Positions 6,796 through 14,332 of a stretch of 21,418 nucleotides of DNA are shown one piece after another. Origin of the DNA: an uncultured Pseudogracilibacillus sp. (GTDB lineage: Bacteria > Bacillota > Bacilli > Bacillales > Amphibacillaceae); NCBI GenBank assembly GCA_937974845.1, contig CALJVC010000009.1:1-21418 (forward strand), read 5' to 3'. Below the pieces are notes generated by a model. It saw only the letters and a list, made by a program, of their open reading frames with translations. It did not search any database and was not told where the DNA came from. A program made the translations under genes and the position numbers. Position 1 is the first letter of the stretch. Every line of letters begins with the position of its first letter.

Positions 6796-8595
6796 ATGGC
6801 ACCATTAAAAAGAGAAGAAGTAGCGAAGGAAACTACATGGGACTTAAGCGGTCTTTTTCCTAGTCGAAAGGAATGGGAAAAGGCAATCGCCAACTTAGAT
6901 AAAGAAGTCACAAAGGTAACAAAGTTCGAAGGACACTTAGCTGACTCAGCAGAAAATCTGTATCAAGCTCTTATCGCTTATGAAAACTTAAATGAAAAAC
7001 TTTTACAAATTCGTAGCTATGCCTTTTTACAGGCCAGCACCGACGGAAGCAATCCAGCTTACCAAGGAGACCTAGCTAAAGCTAGCGCCGTATTAGCTAC
7101 GATCGCCGGCGATATCGCCTTTTTCGAGCCAGAATTACTCGAGATATCTAAAGAAAAGCTTGAACAATATATCGAAAACTACCCTCCTTTGCACAACTAT
7201 GAAAAACTATTAAAGGATATTATGACGAAGAAAGCCCATACCCTTACGCGGGAAATCGAACAGGCACTCGCCCAATTGAGCGAAACCTTCCAAGCGCCTC
7301 ATATGATTTATGAAAGAAGTAAGCAAGCCGATATGCGCTTCCCTAACGTTCGTAACCAGGAAGGAAAAGAACTTCCACTTTCCGAAGCCCTGTACGAAGA
7401 TGAATATGAAATTTCTGCCGATACAATCTTGCGACGAGATGCATATGAAAAATATGTTCAAACCTTAGAGCGATACAAACATACGATAGCATCTGTATAT
7501 GCTACAGAAGTGACAAAGCAAGTCCAAATGGCGAAACTACGGAACTATCCGTCTGTAACTGACATGCTACTTCATCCCCATGAAGTAAGCTACGAAATGT
7601 ACAATAATCAACTCACGATTATTCAAAAAGAGCTAGCTCCTCACATGCGACGACTCGCTAAATTAAAACAGGAACAATTAGGGTTAGAGCAAATGACTTA
7701 TGCTGATTTAAAGGCTCCCCTCGACCCTAGTTATAATCCAGAAATTACTTTTGACGAAGCGAAGGAGCTTATTCTAAAAGCCTTACAAATTCTCGGTCCA
7801 GAGTATATAGAAATCATGGAAAAAGCCTTTGCAGAGCGCTGGATCGACTATGCAAACAACTTAGGAAAACAATCGGGAGCCTTTTGTTCCAGCCCTTACG
7901 GAAGCCATTCCTTTATCCTTTTAACTTGGACTAATAAAATGCAAGGAACCTTTACCCTAGCCCATGAGCTCGGACATGCTGGTCACTTTCAATTGGCGAA
8001 TCGCCACCAGCCTCTTTTAAATACAGATGTATCGACGTATTTCGTTGAAGCACCATCAACCTTAAACGAATTGTTACTGGCAGAACATATGCTTCAGCAA
8101 ACGGACGATGATCGAATGCGCGCCTTCATTATTAACCGTTTGCTTGACACTTATTACCATAATTTCGTTACCCATATGTTAGAGGCTGAATTCCAAGATC
8201 GAATTTACCGTTTAGCCGAAGCCGGAACTCCTCTAACCGCTGACCTTTTAACAAAACAAAAGCACGAAGCGATTTGTAATTTCTGGGGTTCTGACGTCGA
8301 GGTCCCCCTATCTGCCGGTCTCATCTGGATGCGCCAGCCCCATTATTATATGGGCTTATATCCTTATACGTATTCTGCCGGTTTAACCCTTTCAACCGCC
8401 GTCAACGAAAGGATTAAAAAAGAGGGCGACAGCGTCGTAGAACAATGGTTAGAAGTTCTCAAGGCGGGAAGCACCTTGAAGCCGGTTGACCTAGCTAAAA
8501 AAGTCGGTGTCGATATGACCAGGAAGGAAACGATCCAACAAGCTGTTGACTATGTCGGCTCCCTCGTCAGTGAGCTAGAGAAAATTTATCGCTAA
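6796..8595 (+). CDS. pepF: Oligoendopeptidase F (M3 family zinc peptidase)
   Basis: A cytosolic metallopeptidase that cleaves peptides of about 7-17 residues, usually in peptide turnover. I start at ATG 6796 (599 aa), where GGAAGG lies 9 nt upstream and the length fits the family's roughly 600 residues. The reading frame stays open back to ATG 6673, but that codon has no ribosome binding site and its 41 extra residues do not look like the family. The active site is TLAHELGHAGHF, with zinc ligands His390 and His394, Glu391 as base and Glu418 (VEAPSTLNE) as third ligand. The N-terminal part (10-200) is the helical PepF domain beginning ETTWDLSGLFPS. The C-terminal YMGLYPYTYSAGL is a conserved substrate-binding segment. 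The gene is single, divergent from the transporter, and closed by a strong terminator. Confidence 0.93.
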   Translation: MAPLKREEVAKETTWDLSGLFPSRKEWEKAIANLDKEVTKVTKFEGHLADSAENLYQALIAYENLNEKLLQIRSYAFLQASTDGSNPAYQGDLAKASAVLATIAGDIAFFEPELLEISKEKLEQYIENYPPLHNYEKLLKDIMTKKAHTLTREIEQALAQLSETFQAPHMIYERSKQADMRFPNVRNQEGKELPLSEALYEDEYEISADTILRRDAYEKYVQTLERYKHTIASVYATEVTKQVQMAKLRNYPSVTDMLLHPHEVSYEMYNNQLTIIQKELAPHMRRLAKLKQEQLGLEQMTYADLKAPLDPSYNPEITFDEAKELILKALQILGPEYIEIMEKAFAERWIDYANNLGKQSGAFCSSPYGSHSFILLTWTNKMQGTFTLAHELGHAGHFQLANRHQPLLNTDVSTYFVEAPSTLNELLLAEHMLQQTDDDRMRAFIINRLLDTYYHNFVTHMLEAEFQDRIYRLAEAGTPLTADLLTKQKHEAICNFWGSDVEVPLSAGLIWMRQPHYYMGLYPYTYSAGLTLSTAVNERIKKEGDSVVEQWLEVLKAGSTLKPVDLAKKVGVDMTRKETIQQAVDYVGSLVSELEKIYR

Positions 8596-8614
8596 GCTTT
8601 CTAAAATAAAAAAT

Positions 8615-8660
8615 AAGAAAGTGAAGTCTCCTAGAGAAACTTCACTTTCTTTCCTATTTA
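8615..8660 (+). terminator. Terminator of pepF
   Basis: A perfect 13-bp stem AAGAAAGTGAAGT (8615-8627) / ACTTCACTTTCTT (8639-8651) has an 11-nt loop and is followed by TTCCTATTT. The left A-rich arm also gives it some minus-strand capacity. Confidence 0.85.
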
Positions 8661-8702
8661 AAAACCCCGATCAGCCTAAAAATCTATAAGCTCATCGGGG
8701 TT
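8652..8702 (-). terminator. Terminator of the ahpCF operon
   Basis: Read on the minus strand, AACCCCGAT pairs with ATCGGGGTT (8663-8671 with 8694-8702). There is an inner AGC/GCT pair and an A/T-rich loop, followed by TTTTTAAATAGG. It lies back to back with the pepF terminator. Confidence 0.85.
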
Positions 8703-8725
8703 GGTACAAACAATGTTAGCAAAAG

Positions 8726-10285
8726 TTATTTTGATTCAATTTTAGCAAATTTATCTGCGTTACGAACGATGTAATCAAAAGCAGATAGTGAAGCCGTAGC
8801 TGAAGCTCCCATGGAAATAATAATTTGTTTGAAAGGTTCGTCCGTACAGTCACCAGCTGCAAAGACTCCCGGAACATTCGTATGACCTTTACGGTCAACG
8901 ACAATTTCACCAAACTTGTTACGCTCCACTGCATCGCCTAACCAGTCTGTATTCGGTACGAGACCGATTTGGACGAAGACACCTTCTAATTCAATATGGT
9001 GTTCTTCTTCTGTATTACGATCGATATATTTGATTCCATTAACTGTCTCATCGCCAGTAATTTCAGTCGTTTGCGCACTTGTAATAATATCGACGTTAGG
9101 TAATTCCCTTACACGGTCTTGTAATACCGAGTCTGCCGCAAGTGAATCGGAGAACTCTAACACCGTAACATGCTCAACAATACCAGCTAAATCGATGGCC
9201 GCTTCAATACCTGAGTTACCACCACCGACTACTGCTACACGCTTTCCTTCAAAAAGTGGTCCGTCACAGTGTGGGCAGTAGGCTACTCCCTTGTTCCGAT
9301 ACTCCTCTTCACCTGGAACACCTAACTTCCGCCAGCTTGCACCCGTTGCAATAACAACGGCTTTACTCTTTAAATTCGCGCCATTTTCTAGCTCAATTTC
9401 TACATAGTCGTTTTTCTTTAAGCCAACAGCGCGTTGAGAACTCATGACATCCACATCATAATCTTTTACGTGTTCTGCTAAATTGTCCGCTAACTGACGA
9501 CCTTCAATTTGTTTTACACTGATGAAGTTTTCGATCGTTGCTGTATCTTGGATTTGTCCTCCAAAACGTTCAGCAACTAAACCAGTGCGGATACCCTTTC
9601 TCGCAGCGTAAATTGCCGCACTTGCTCCACCTGGTCCTCCACCGATAACGAGAACATCGAAAGGATCCTTCGCATTTAACTCGTCAGCATCTGGACCGGC
9701 GCCAAGTTTGGATAAGATTTCTTCCGCTGTAATACGACCACCACTAAATTCTTCTCCATTTAAATAGACGGTCGGAACAGCTAGGATATTTTTACTTTCT
9801 ACTTCCTCTTTAAAAGAGGCTCCATCAATCATCGTGTGGGTAATGTTATCGTTTAGAACTGCCATAGCGTTCAAGGTTTGAACGACTTCGGGACATACTT
9901 GGCAAGTTAAGCTTACATATGTTTCGAAGTGTAATGGACCTTCTAACTCTTTTACTTGCTTAATGATTTCCTCATCCATCCGTGGTGCACGACCACCTAC
10001 CTGCAATAAAGCAAGGACGAGGGATGTAAACTCATGACCGAGGGGAACACCGGCAAAAACAACGCCAGTGTCCTCTCCCGGACGATTCACACTGAAGCTT
10101 GGTGTTCTTTCTAAAACTGTGTGCTCGATCACAATTTTAGAGGAAAGCTCAGCTAACTCATTCGCAAGTTTAACAATATCACTCGATGCTTGATCTGATT
10201 CTGTACTTAGTTTCAGCACTACATCATTTTCTAGTAATTCTAAGTATTGCGCAAGTTGCGCTCTCATATCAGCATCTAGTATCAT
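8726..10285 (-). CDS. ahpF: Alkyl hydroperoxide reductase subunit F
   Basis: AhpF is the FAD enzyme that uses NADH to re-reduce AhpC through two disulfide centres. At 519 residues it is full length. Order: an N-terminal double thioredoxin-like domain (1-195) with Cys128-Gln-Val-Cys131; an FAD-binding GGGPGG (215-220); a thioredoxin-reductase-type centre Cys337-Pro-His-Cys340; an NAD-binding GGGNSG (354-359); and a C-terminal FAD motif AAGDCTDEP. The N-terminal centre reads CQVC where many AhpF proteins have CHNC. The cysteines are intact, so this is probably only a redox-tuning difference. The ATG is preceded by AAGGAG, which overlaps the ahpC stop codon; the two genes are 14 nt apart and co-transcribed. 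Confidence 0.96.
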   Translation of the reverse strand: MILDADMRAQLAQYLELLENDVVLKLSTESDQASSDIVKLANELAELSSKIVIEHTVLERTPSFSVNRPGEDTGVVFAGVPLGHEFTSLVLALLQVGGRAPRMDEEIIKQVKELEGPLHFETYVSLTCQVCPEVVQTLNAMAVLNDNITHTMIDGASFKEEVESKNILAVPTVYLNGEEFSGGRITAEEILSKLGAGPDADELNAKDPFDVLVIGGGPGGASAAIYAARKGIRTGLVAERFGGQIQDTATIENFISVKQIEGRQLADNLAEHVKDYDVDVMSSQRAVGLKKNDYVEIELENGANLKSKAVVIATGASWRKLGVPGEEEYRNKGVAYCPHCDGPLFEGKRVAVVGGGNSGIEAAIDLAGIVEHVTVLEFSDSLAADSVLQDRVRELPNVDIITSAQTTEITGDETVNGIKYIDRNTEEEHHIELEGVFVQIGLVPNTDWLGDAVERNKFGEIVVDRKGHTNVPGVFAAGDCTDEPFKQIIISMGASATASLSAFDYIVRNADKFAKIESK

Positions 10286-10299
10286 ATAGTTCGCTCTCC

Positions 10300-10869
10300 T
10301 TAAATTTTACCTACTAAGTCTAAGCTTGGCTTTAATGTTTCTCCGCCTTCTTCCCATTTAGCTGGGCAAACTTCGCCTGGGTTGTTGCGTACGTATTGAG
10401 CAGCTTTAATTTTGTTAACTAATGTGCTTGCGTCACGGCCAATTCCGTCAGCGTTAATTTCTGCTGCTTGAACGACACCATCTGGGTCAATGATGAAAGT
10501 TCCACGCTGAGCAAGACCTAAGTCTTCATCTAATACGTCGAAAATACGTGAAATCTTTTGTGATGGGTCACCAACCATGATGTATTCTAACTTACTGATC
10601 GCTTCAGAATGGTCGTGCCAAGCTTTATGTGTAAAGTGAGTATCTGTAGATACTGAGTACACTTCTACACCTAACTCTTTTAATTCTTTATAATGGCTTT
10701 GTACGTCCTCTAACTCTGTTGGACATACGAAAGTGAAGTCTGCTGGATAGAATACAACTACGCTCCACTGACCTTTAAAGTCCTCGTTAGTTACCTCAAT
10801 AAATTCACCTGTACCTGCATGATAAGCGTCCGCTTTAAACTCTTCGATCTCTTTACCGATTAATGACAT
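10300..10869 (-). CDS. ahpC: Peroxiredoxin AhpC
   Basis: A 2-Cys peroxiredoxin of 189 residues (family about 187) that reduces hydrogen peroxide and organic hydroperoxides in the cytosol. The peroxidatic Cys49 lies in FYPADFTFVCPTE. The resolving Cys168 lies in EVCPAKW near the C terminus, so it is a typical decamer-forming AhpC. The ribosome binding site GGGAGG stands 9 nt before the ATG. It is the first gene of ahpCF. The leader from the likely transcription start (about 11037) is near 167 nt, unusually long for this operon. PerR-like boxes over the promoter fit the known peroxide control of ahpCF in Bacilli. Confidence 0.97.
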   Translation of the reverse strand: MSLIGKEIEEFKADAYHAGTGEFIEVTNEDFKGQWSVVVFYPADFTFVCPTELEDVQSHYKELKELGVEVYSVSTDTHFTHKAWHDHSEAISKLEYIMVGDPSQKISRIFDVLDEDLGLAQRGTFIIDPDGVVQAAEINADGIGRDASTLVNKIKAAQYVRNNPGEVCPAKWEEGGETLKPSLDLVGKI

Positions 10870-10956
10870 TTACTATTTCCTCCCTATGATGATATTACTA
10901 TTTTTAAAAGAATTAATATTGTTAGTATCCTTCGTATACATTTGTTTATACATCTT

Positions 10957-10977
10957 AGCGAACAAGCGCTTGTTGCT
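10957..10977. promoter_or_regulatory. 14-bp perfect palindrome in the ahpC leader
   Basis: AACAAGCGCTTGTT (10961-10974) is a perfect palindrome, extended by AGC/GCT with one bulged base. It lies about 65 nt after the inferred start of the ahpC transcript. It could be an operator for a dimeric repressor or, in RNA, a short hairpin with a GCGC loop. No known Bacillus box is matched with certainty. Confidence 0.4.
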
Positions 10978-11018
10978 CGTTTACTAGGGATTTGGAATCT
11001 TTCTTGAAAAGGAACTAA

Positions 11019-11033
11019 CAATAATAATTCTAA
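11019..11033 (-). promoter_or_regulatory. Second PerR-box-like site of ahpCF
   Basis: On the minus strand TTAGAATTATTATTG matches 11 of 14 defined positions of the B. subtilis Per box TTATAATNATTATAA. It lies just after the transcription start, suited to repression. Confidence 0.4.
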
Positions 11034-11038
11034 TCTAG

Positions 11039-11053
11039 TACTAATTATTGTAT
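11039..11053 (-). promoter_or_regulatory. PerR-box-like site overlapping the ahpC -10
   Basis: On the minus strand ATACAATAATTAGTA matches 11 of 14 defined Per-box positions and covers the -10 hexamer. This is the usual position for PerR repression of peroxide genes. Confidence 0.55.
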
Positions 11054-11072
11054 ACCTATAAAGATTTGTCAA
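11044..11072 (-). promoter_or_regulatory. SigA promoter of ahpCF
   Basis: On the minus strand a consensus -35 TTGACA (11072-11067) is followed after exactly 17 bp by AATAAT (11049-11044). Transcription should start near 11037. Confidence 0.75.
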
Positions 11073-11206
11073 GCGATAAGGTTTATGAATGAAAATAAAG
11101 CCTTTCATCGCTTAATCTATGCATCCTTGCTATAAAGTTACAGCTACGCTTCCAAGCCCGCTTTAAATATTTTCCTGGGGCGGTTTCTTTTTCTCAGTTA
11201 TCTCTT

Positions 11207-11223
11207 GGTAATTATCATTTTCA
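11207..11223. promoter_or_regulatory. Fur-box-like sequence
   Basis: On the minus strand TGAAAATGATAATTA matches 11 of 14 defined positions of the 7-1-7 Fur box TGATAATNATTATCA, including the AATGATAAT core. No gene begins next to it and no good promoter overlaps it, so it may be chance in AT-rich DNA. Confidence 0.25.
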
Positions 11224-11534
11224 TGTGAAGGGGATTACACTTTTTCCTCAACACTTTATAGAGAAACACTAAAAATTTTGGAGCTTTTTGAACAATAAAA
11301 AGAAAGGAAAGAACATTTTTTGAAGAAAATATTATCTTGATGGATGACCTTATTCAATCATGGTGGCAACATAAGATAGGTAAGATAAGGTTTGTTCTAA
11401 TATCTTCATCCTAGCACATTCTTAACAAATATTTGAGTGTCTTGCATAAATTTAACAAAAACTTAATATATTGTTTACATTTTTAGCACGATTCTCGACA
11501 CGTTAATTTTTCAATCAATGGAAAAGTATTTTTC

Positions 11535-11563
11535 TTGACGATTATAAAAGATGTCATTACAAT
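11535..11563 (+). promoter_or_regulatory. Upstream promoter (P1) before tRNA-Val
   Basis: TTGACG (11535-11540), 17-bp spacer, TACAAT (11558-11563), each one base from consensus. It would give a tRNA precursor with a leader of about 110 nt, or an unrecognised small RNA. Confidence 0.5.
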
Positions 11564-11618
11564 AATATAAGCAATCTAGTCCAACTAAACCTTCCACGCC
11601 AGGAGAAAAGGTTATCCG

Positions 11619-11647
11619 TTGACAAAGTAAAAAAAATTTTATATTAT
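11619..11647 (+). promoter_or_regulatory. Proximal promoter (P2) of tRNA-Val
   Basis: Consensus TTGACA (11619-11624), 17 bp of mostly A/T, then TATTAT (11642-11647). Transcription starts about 25 nt before the tRNA. Confidence 0.75.
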
Positions 11648-11678
11648 TATAATTGTCGTCTTTAGATAATAACTTAAC

Positions 11679-11750
11679 GGGCTGTTAGTTCAGCGGGAGA
11701 ACGCTTCGTTGACATCGAAGAGGTCACTGGTTCGATCCCAGTACAGCCCA
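11679..11750 (+). tRNA. tRNA-Val (anticodon GAC)
   Basis: A complete 72-nt cloverleaf. The acceptor GGGCTGT pairs with ACAGCCC and is followed by discriminator A. The D stem is GTTC/GAAC with a 7-nt loop. The anticodon stem is CTTCG/CGAAG with loop TTGACAT, so the anticodon is GAC. The variable loop is AGGTC, and the T stem ACTGG/CCAGT encloses TTCGATC. The 3' CCA is not encoded (the next bases are TAA), so it must be added by the CCA-adding enzyme. It is a single-gene transcription unit. Confidence 0.97.
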
Positions 11751-11756
11751 TAAGAT

Positions 11757-11790
11757 AAAAACCCTTGTACAAAAAGTACAAGGGTTTTTT
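11757..11790. terminator. Bidirectional terminator shared by tRNA-Val and the haem operon
   Basis: A perfect 14-bp stem AAAAACCCTTGTAC / GTACAAGGGTTTTT has an A5 loop. It has a T run on the + side and, because of its A-rich left arm, also on the minus side. It lies about 50 bp after the hemY stop. Confidence 0.92.
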
Positions 11791-11841
11791 ATCGGTTAAT
11801 GACTCATTGTTATCGCTTCTTCCTTAAGGAATAGCACACGT

Positions 11842-13236
11842 CTAGCCAATATAAGTCAAGATTTCATCTGCGGTTTTTCGCGCTTCAGCAATACAATCTG
11901 GAATTCCTACTCCTCGATAAGAACTTCCCGATAAGTATAGACCAGGGAAATCCTTTGCTAATTTTTCTTCCAATCTCGTCAGTCGCTCCAAATGTCCTAC
12001 CGTATATTGCGGCATCACCCGAGGATAGCGGGTAATATAATGGGTGAGTGGAGCTTCTTGGATAGGTAATACTCTTTTTAAATCCTGCATTACTTTTTCA
12101 ATGATGGCATCATCAGATTGAAAAACGATTTCCTGGGCCGTCGGCTTCCCGACATATGCTCGTAAAACCATATAATCTTCCGGCGTCGTATGGGGCCATT
12201 TTTTAGTTGTCCAAGTGCAGGCAGTAATCTCATAATCACCCTTCCGCGAGACGACAAAGCCCGTCGCTTCCTTTTCTAATGGTATCGCCTCTTTATTAAA
12301 GACGAAAACGACGTTAGCAACGGAAGAAACCGAAATTTCTTCAAGGACAGAAAAACTTTCATCCGCAAAGAGCGGTAAAATTTCCTTATGAGGAATAGCC
12401 AATAGGCAGGCCTTAGCCTCCATCACTCCTTGGGAAGTATGTAGTCGATAGCCTTTATCCGTAAGTTCTATTTTTTCAACCTTTGTATGTAAATTGACGC
12501 TTCCTTCCTCTAATTGATCGTAAAGAGCTTCTGGCAGTCGCGATAGCCCATCTTTAAAGGTGAAAAACTGCCCCTTACGAGTGCCTGTACTACGTTGCCT
12601 TTGGGACATCGTTTTGCGCAAGCCTTCGATGAGACTTCCTTCTTTTTGCTCTAATTGATAAAAGTTCGGAAAGGTTGCCAACAAGCTCATCCGGTCTACA
12701 TCACTAGAATATACACCGGCAAGTAGAGGTTCGATTAGATGATCAACCGCCTCATCCCCTAAGCGCCGACGTAAAAAGGCTCCTAAAGATTGATCTCCTT
12801 CTACCTTTTGTTTCGGTATGGTTAACTCTTCCCAAACCCGGGTTTTTCCTTCTTCACTTAAAAGCTCCGTGTCTTCAATTGGCGAGCGCTTTGTCGGTAT
12901 TCCCATAAAGGAGCCCTCTGGAATAGAATGTAGCTTGTCCTCTAGCAAAATGTAAGATCGTCCCACTTCATTACGAACGAGTTCATCGGTTAAGCCTAAT
13001 TCCTCCACTAAATCTAGGGCCGGTTGTTTTCTGCCTAAAAATGAATCTGCTCCCCGTTCTATAATAAAACCATCTTCCCTTACCGTATGAATTTTCCCTC
13101 CTATGCGTCCGCTAGCCTCTAATAAACGAACCGAATAGGGTAAGTTGCGACGTTTAAAGGCTTGTTGTAAATGGTAGGTGGCAGTAAGACCTGTAATGCC
13201 ACCACCAACTACAAGCACATCATGATAGCTTTCCAC
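11842..13236 (-). CDS. hemY: Coproporphyrinogen III oxidase (HemY/CgoX, formerly protoporphyrinogen oxidase)
   Basis: An FAD enzyme that, in Firmicutes, oxidises coproporphyrinogen III to coproporphyrin III using oxygen. At 464 residues it matches B. subtilis HemY (470). The N-terminal dinucleotide site VVGGGITGLTATYHL (8-22) is followed by LLEASGRIGGKI and GADSFLGRKQ. The C-terminal FAD segment YLSGSSYRGVGIPDCIAEA is typical. The start is GTG 13236, 7 nt after AAAAGGAAGG. It is the last gene of the operon, 33 nt after hemE. In B. subtilis hemH sits between hemE and hemY; here it is missing, so coproporphyrin ferrochelatase must be encoded elsewhere. Confidence 0.94.
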   Translation of the reverse strand: MESYHDVLVVGGGITGLTATYHLQQAFKRRNLPYSVRLLEASGRIGGKIHTVREDGFIIERGADSFLGRKQPALDLVEELGLTDELVRNEVGRSYILLEDKLHSIPEGSFMGIPTKRSPIEDTELLSEEGKTRVWEELTIPKQKVEGDQSLGAFLRRRLGDEAVDHLIEPLLAGVYSSDVDRMSLLATFPNFYQLEQKEGSLIEGLRKTMSQRQRSTGTRKGQFFTFKDGLSRLPEALYDQLEEGSVNLHTKVEKIELTDKGYRLHTSQGVMEAKACLLAIPHKEILPLFADESFSVLEEISVSSVANVVFVFNKEAIPLEKEATGFVVSRKGDYEITACTWTTKKWPHTTPEDYMVLRAYVGKPTAQEIVFQSDDAIIEKVMQDLKRVLPIQEAPLTHYITRYPRVMPQYTVGHLERLTRLEEKLAKDFPGLYLSGSSYRGVGIPDCIAEARKTADEILTYIG

Positions 13237-13269
13237 TGTGAATCCCTTCCTTTTATATGATACGAAGCT

Positions 13270-14319
13270 CTATCCCTGTGCTTTTAACTCCTTGGAATAC
13301 GAATGAATCAATTGGGTAAGCTTTTTTAAAGTTTCCGGCTTAATATTTGGAGTTACACCATGACCTAGGTTGAAGACGTGTTTACCATCCTTAACCCCGG
13401 CCTCGATAATTCCCTTCGCTCGTTCCTCAATTTTCTCCCAGTCTGCAAGCAAAATCATCGGATCTAAATTACCTTGTAAAACCTTCGTTACCCCTAAGGC
13501 TCGTGCTTCTTGAATCGACGTACGCCAGTCTAAGCCAATGACATCAACCGGAAGCTCGTTCCAAATCGGAAGTAAATGGCGGGTATTTACCCCGAATAAA
13601 ATAAGCGGAACATCCTTTTTCTGCAATTCTACAAAGATATTGTGCATCGTCGGCATTAAATACTTCTTGTAATCATCAGCACTTAAGGCCCCGGCCCAAG
13701 AGTCAAAGATTTGAATCGCTTGGACGCCAGCATCTACTTGGGCTTGGGTATAGGTAATAATCATTTCTTCTAATTTTTTCATTAAAGCAAACCAAACTTC
13801 TTCGTGCGTAAACATAAAGGCCTTCGTCTTTTCGTGGTGTTTCGATGGACCTCCTTCAATCATGTAACTAGCTAAGGTGAAAGGAGCACCACTAAAACCG
13901 ATTAAAGGAACCGTCAATTGTTCCTTAGTCAACAATTCGATCGTTTCTAAAATATACGGAATATCTTGCTCTGGCTTTAATTCCTTTAAAGCCTTGACAT
14001 CTTCAAGGGTTTGGATCGGCTCATCAATGACTGGACCGACATTAGGCTTTATTTCTACATCGACGCCCATAGGTGGTAAAGGACTCATAATATCTTTATA
14101 TAAAATCGCTGCATCGTTATTGTAGTTTTCTACCGGAAGCCGGGTCACATAGGCGCATAATTCTGGGTTATGAGTAATCTCAAATAAAGTATGTTTCTTA
14201 CGAATTTCCAAATATTCCGGTTGTGAGCGACCGGCTTGACGCATATACCATACCGGTGTGTAGTCCGTTGCCTTCCCTTTGTACGCATCGATAATCGTAT
14301 CATTCATTAAACGAGTCAT
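13270..14319 (-). CDS. hemE: Uroporphyrinogen decarboxylase
   Basis: Decarboxylates the four acetate side chains of uroporphyrinogen III to give coproporphyrinogen III. The signature TPVWYMRQAGRSQPEY near the N terminus and GFSGAPFTLASYM are both present, as are the substrate-side Asp of ILYKDIMSPL and the C-terminal NLGHGVTPN. I chose ATG 14319, giving 349 residues close to the family norm, because AAAAGG lies 9 nt upstream, 13 nt after the hemL stop. The open frame extends 16 codons further, to 14367, but that overlaps hemL and lacks a site. ATG 14307 is a less likely alternative. Confidence 0.95.
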   Translation of the reverse strand: MTRLMNDTIIDAYKGKATDYTPVWYMRQAGRSQPEYLEIRKKHTLFEITHNPELCAYVTRLPVENYNNDAAILYKDIMSPLPPMGVDVEIKPNVGPVIDEPIQTLEDVKALKELKPEQDIPYILETIELLTKEQLTVPLIGFSGAPFTLASYMIEGGPSKHHEKTKAFMFTHEEVWFALMKKLEEMIITYTQAQVDAGVQAIQIFDSWAGALSADDYKKYLMPTMHNIFVELQKKDVPLILFGVNTRHLLPIWNELPVDVIGLDWRTSIQEARALGVTKVLQGNLDPMILLADWEKIEERAKGIIEAGVKDGKHVFNLGHGVTPNIKPETLKKLTQLIHSYSKELKAQG

Positions 14320-14332
14320 CCTCTTCATCCTT

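Larger units (their letters stand above)
10870..11678. other. Long region without protein genes between ahpC and tRNA-Val
   Basis: About 800 bp with no credible open reading frame on either strand. The ahpC side (10870-11072) carries the leader, promoter and PerR-like boxes. The tRNA side (11535-11678) carries two promoters. The middle, about 11100-11530, is AT-rich. In it I can point only to a Fur-box-like sequence at 11207-11223 and a 10-bp palindrome CAAATATTTG at 11426-11435. It may hold a small RNA or decayed sequence; nothing in it can be assigned. Confidence 0.6.

Noticed and set aside
8916..9281. A 121-residue + strand frame inside ahpF
   Set aside because: It lies fully antisense to a well-matched AhpF and has a Ser/Thr-rich shadow composition.
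10884..11108. A 74-residue minus-strand frame upstream of ahpC
   Set aside because: It spans the ahpC promoter and leader and has no ribosome binding site.
11340..11414. A 24-codon ORF (ATG at 11340) in the gene-free region
   Set aside because: It has no ribosome binding site and no recognisable sequence; it is too short to support.
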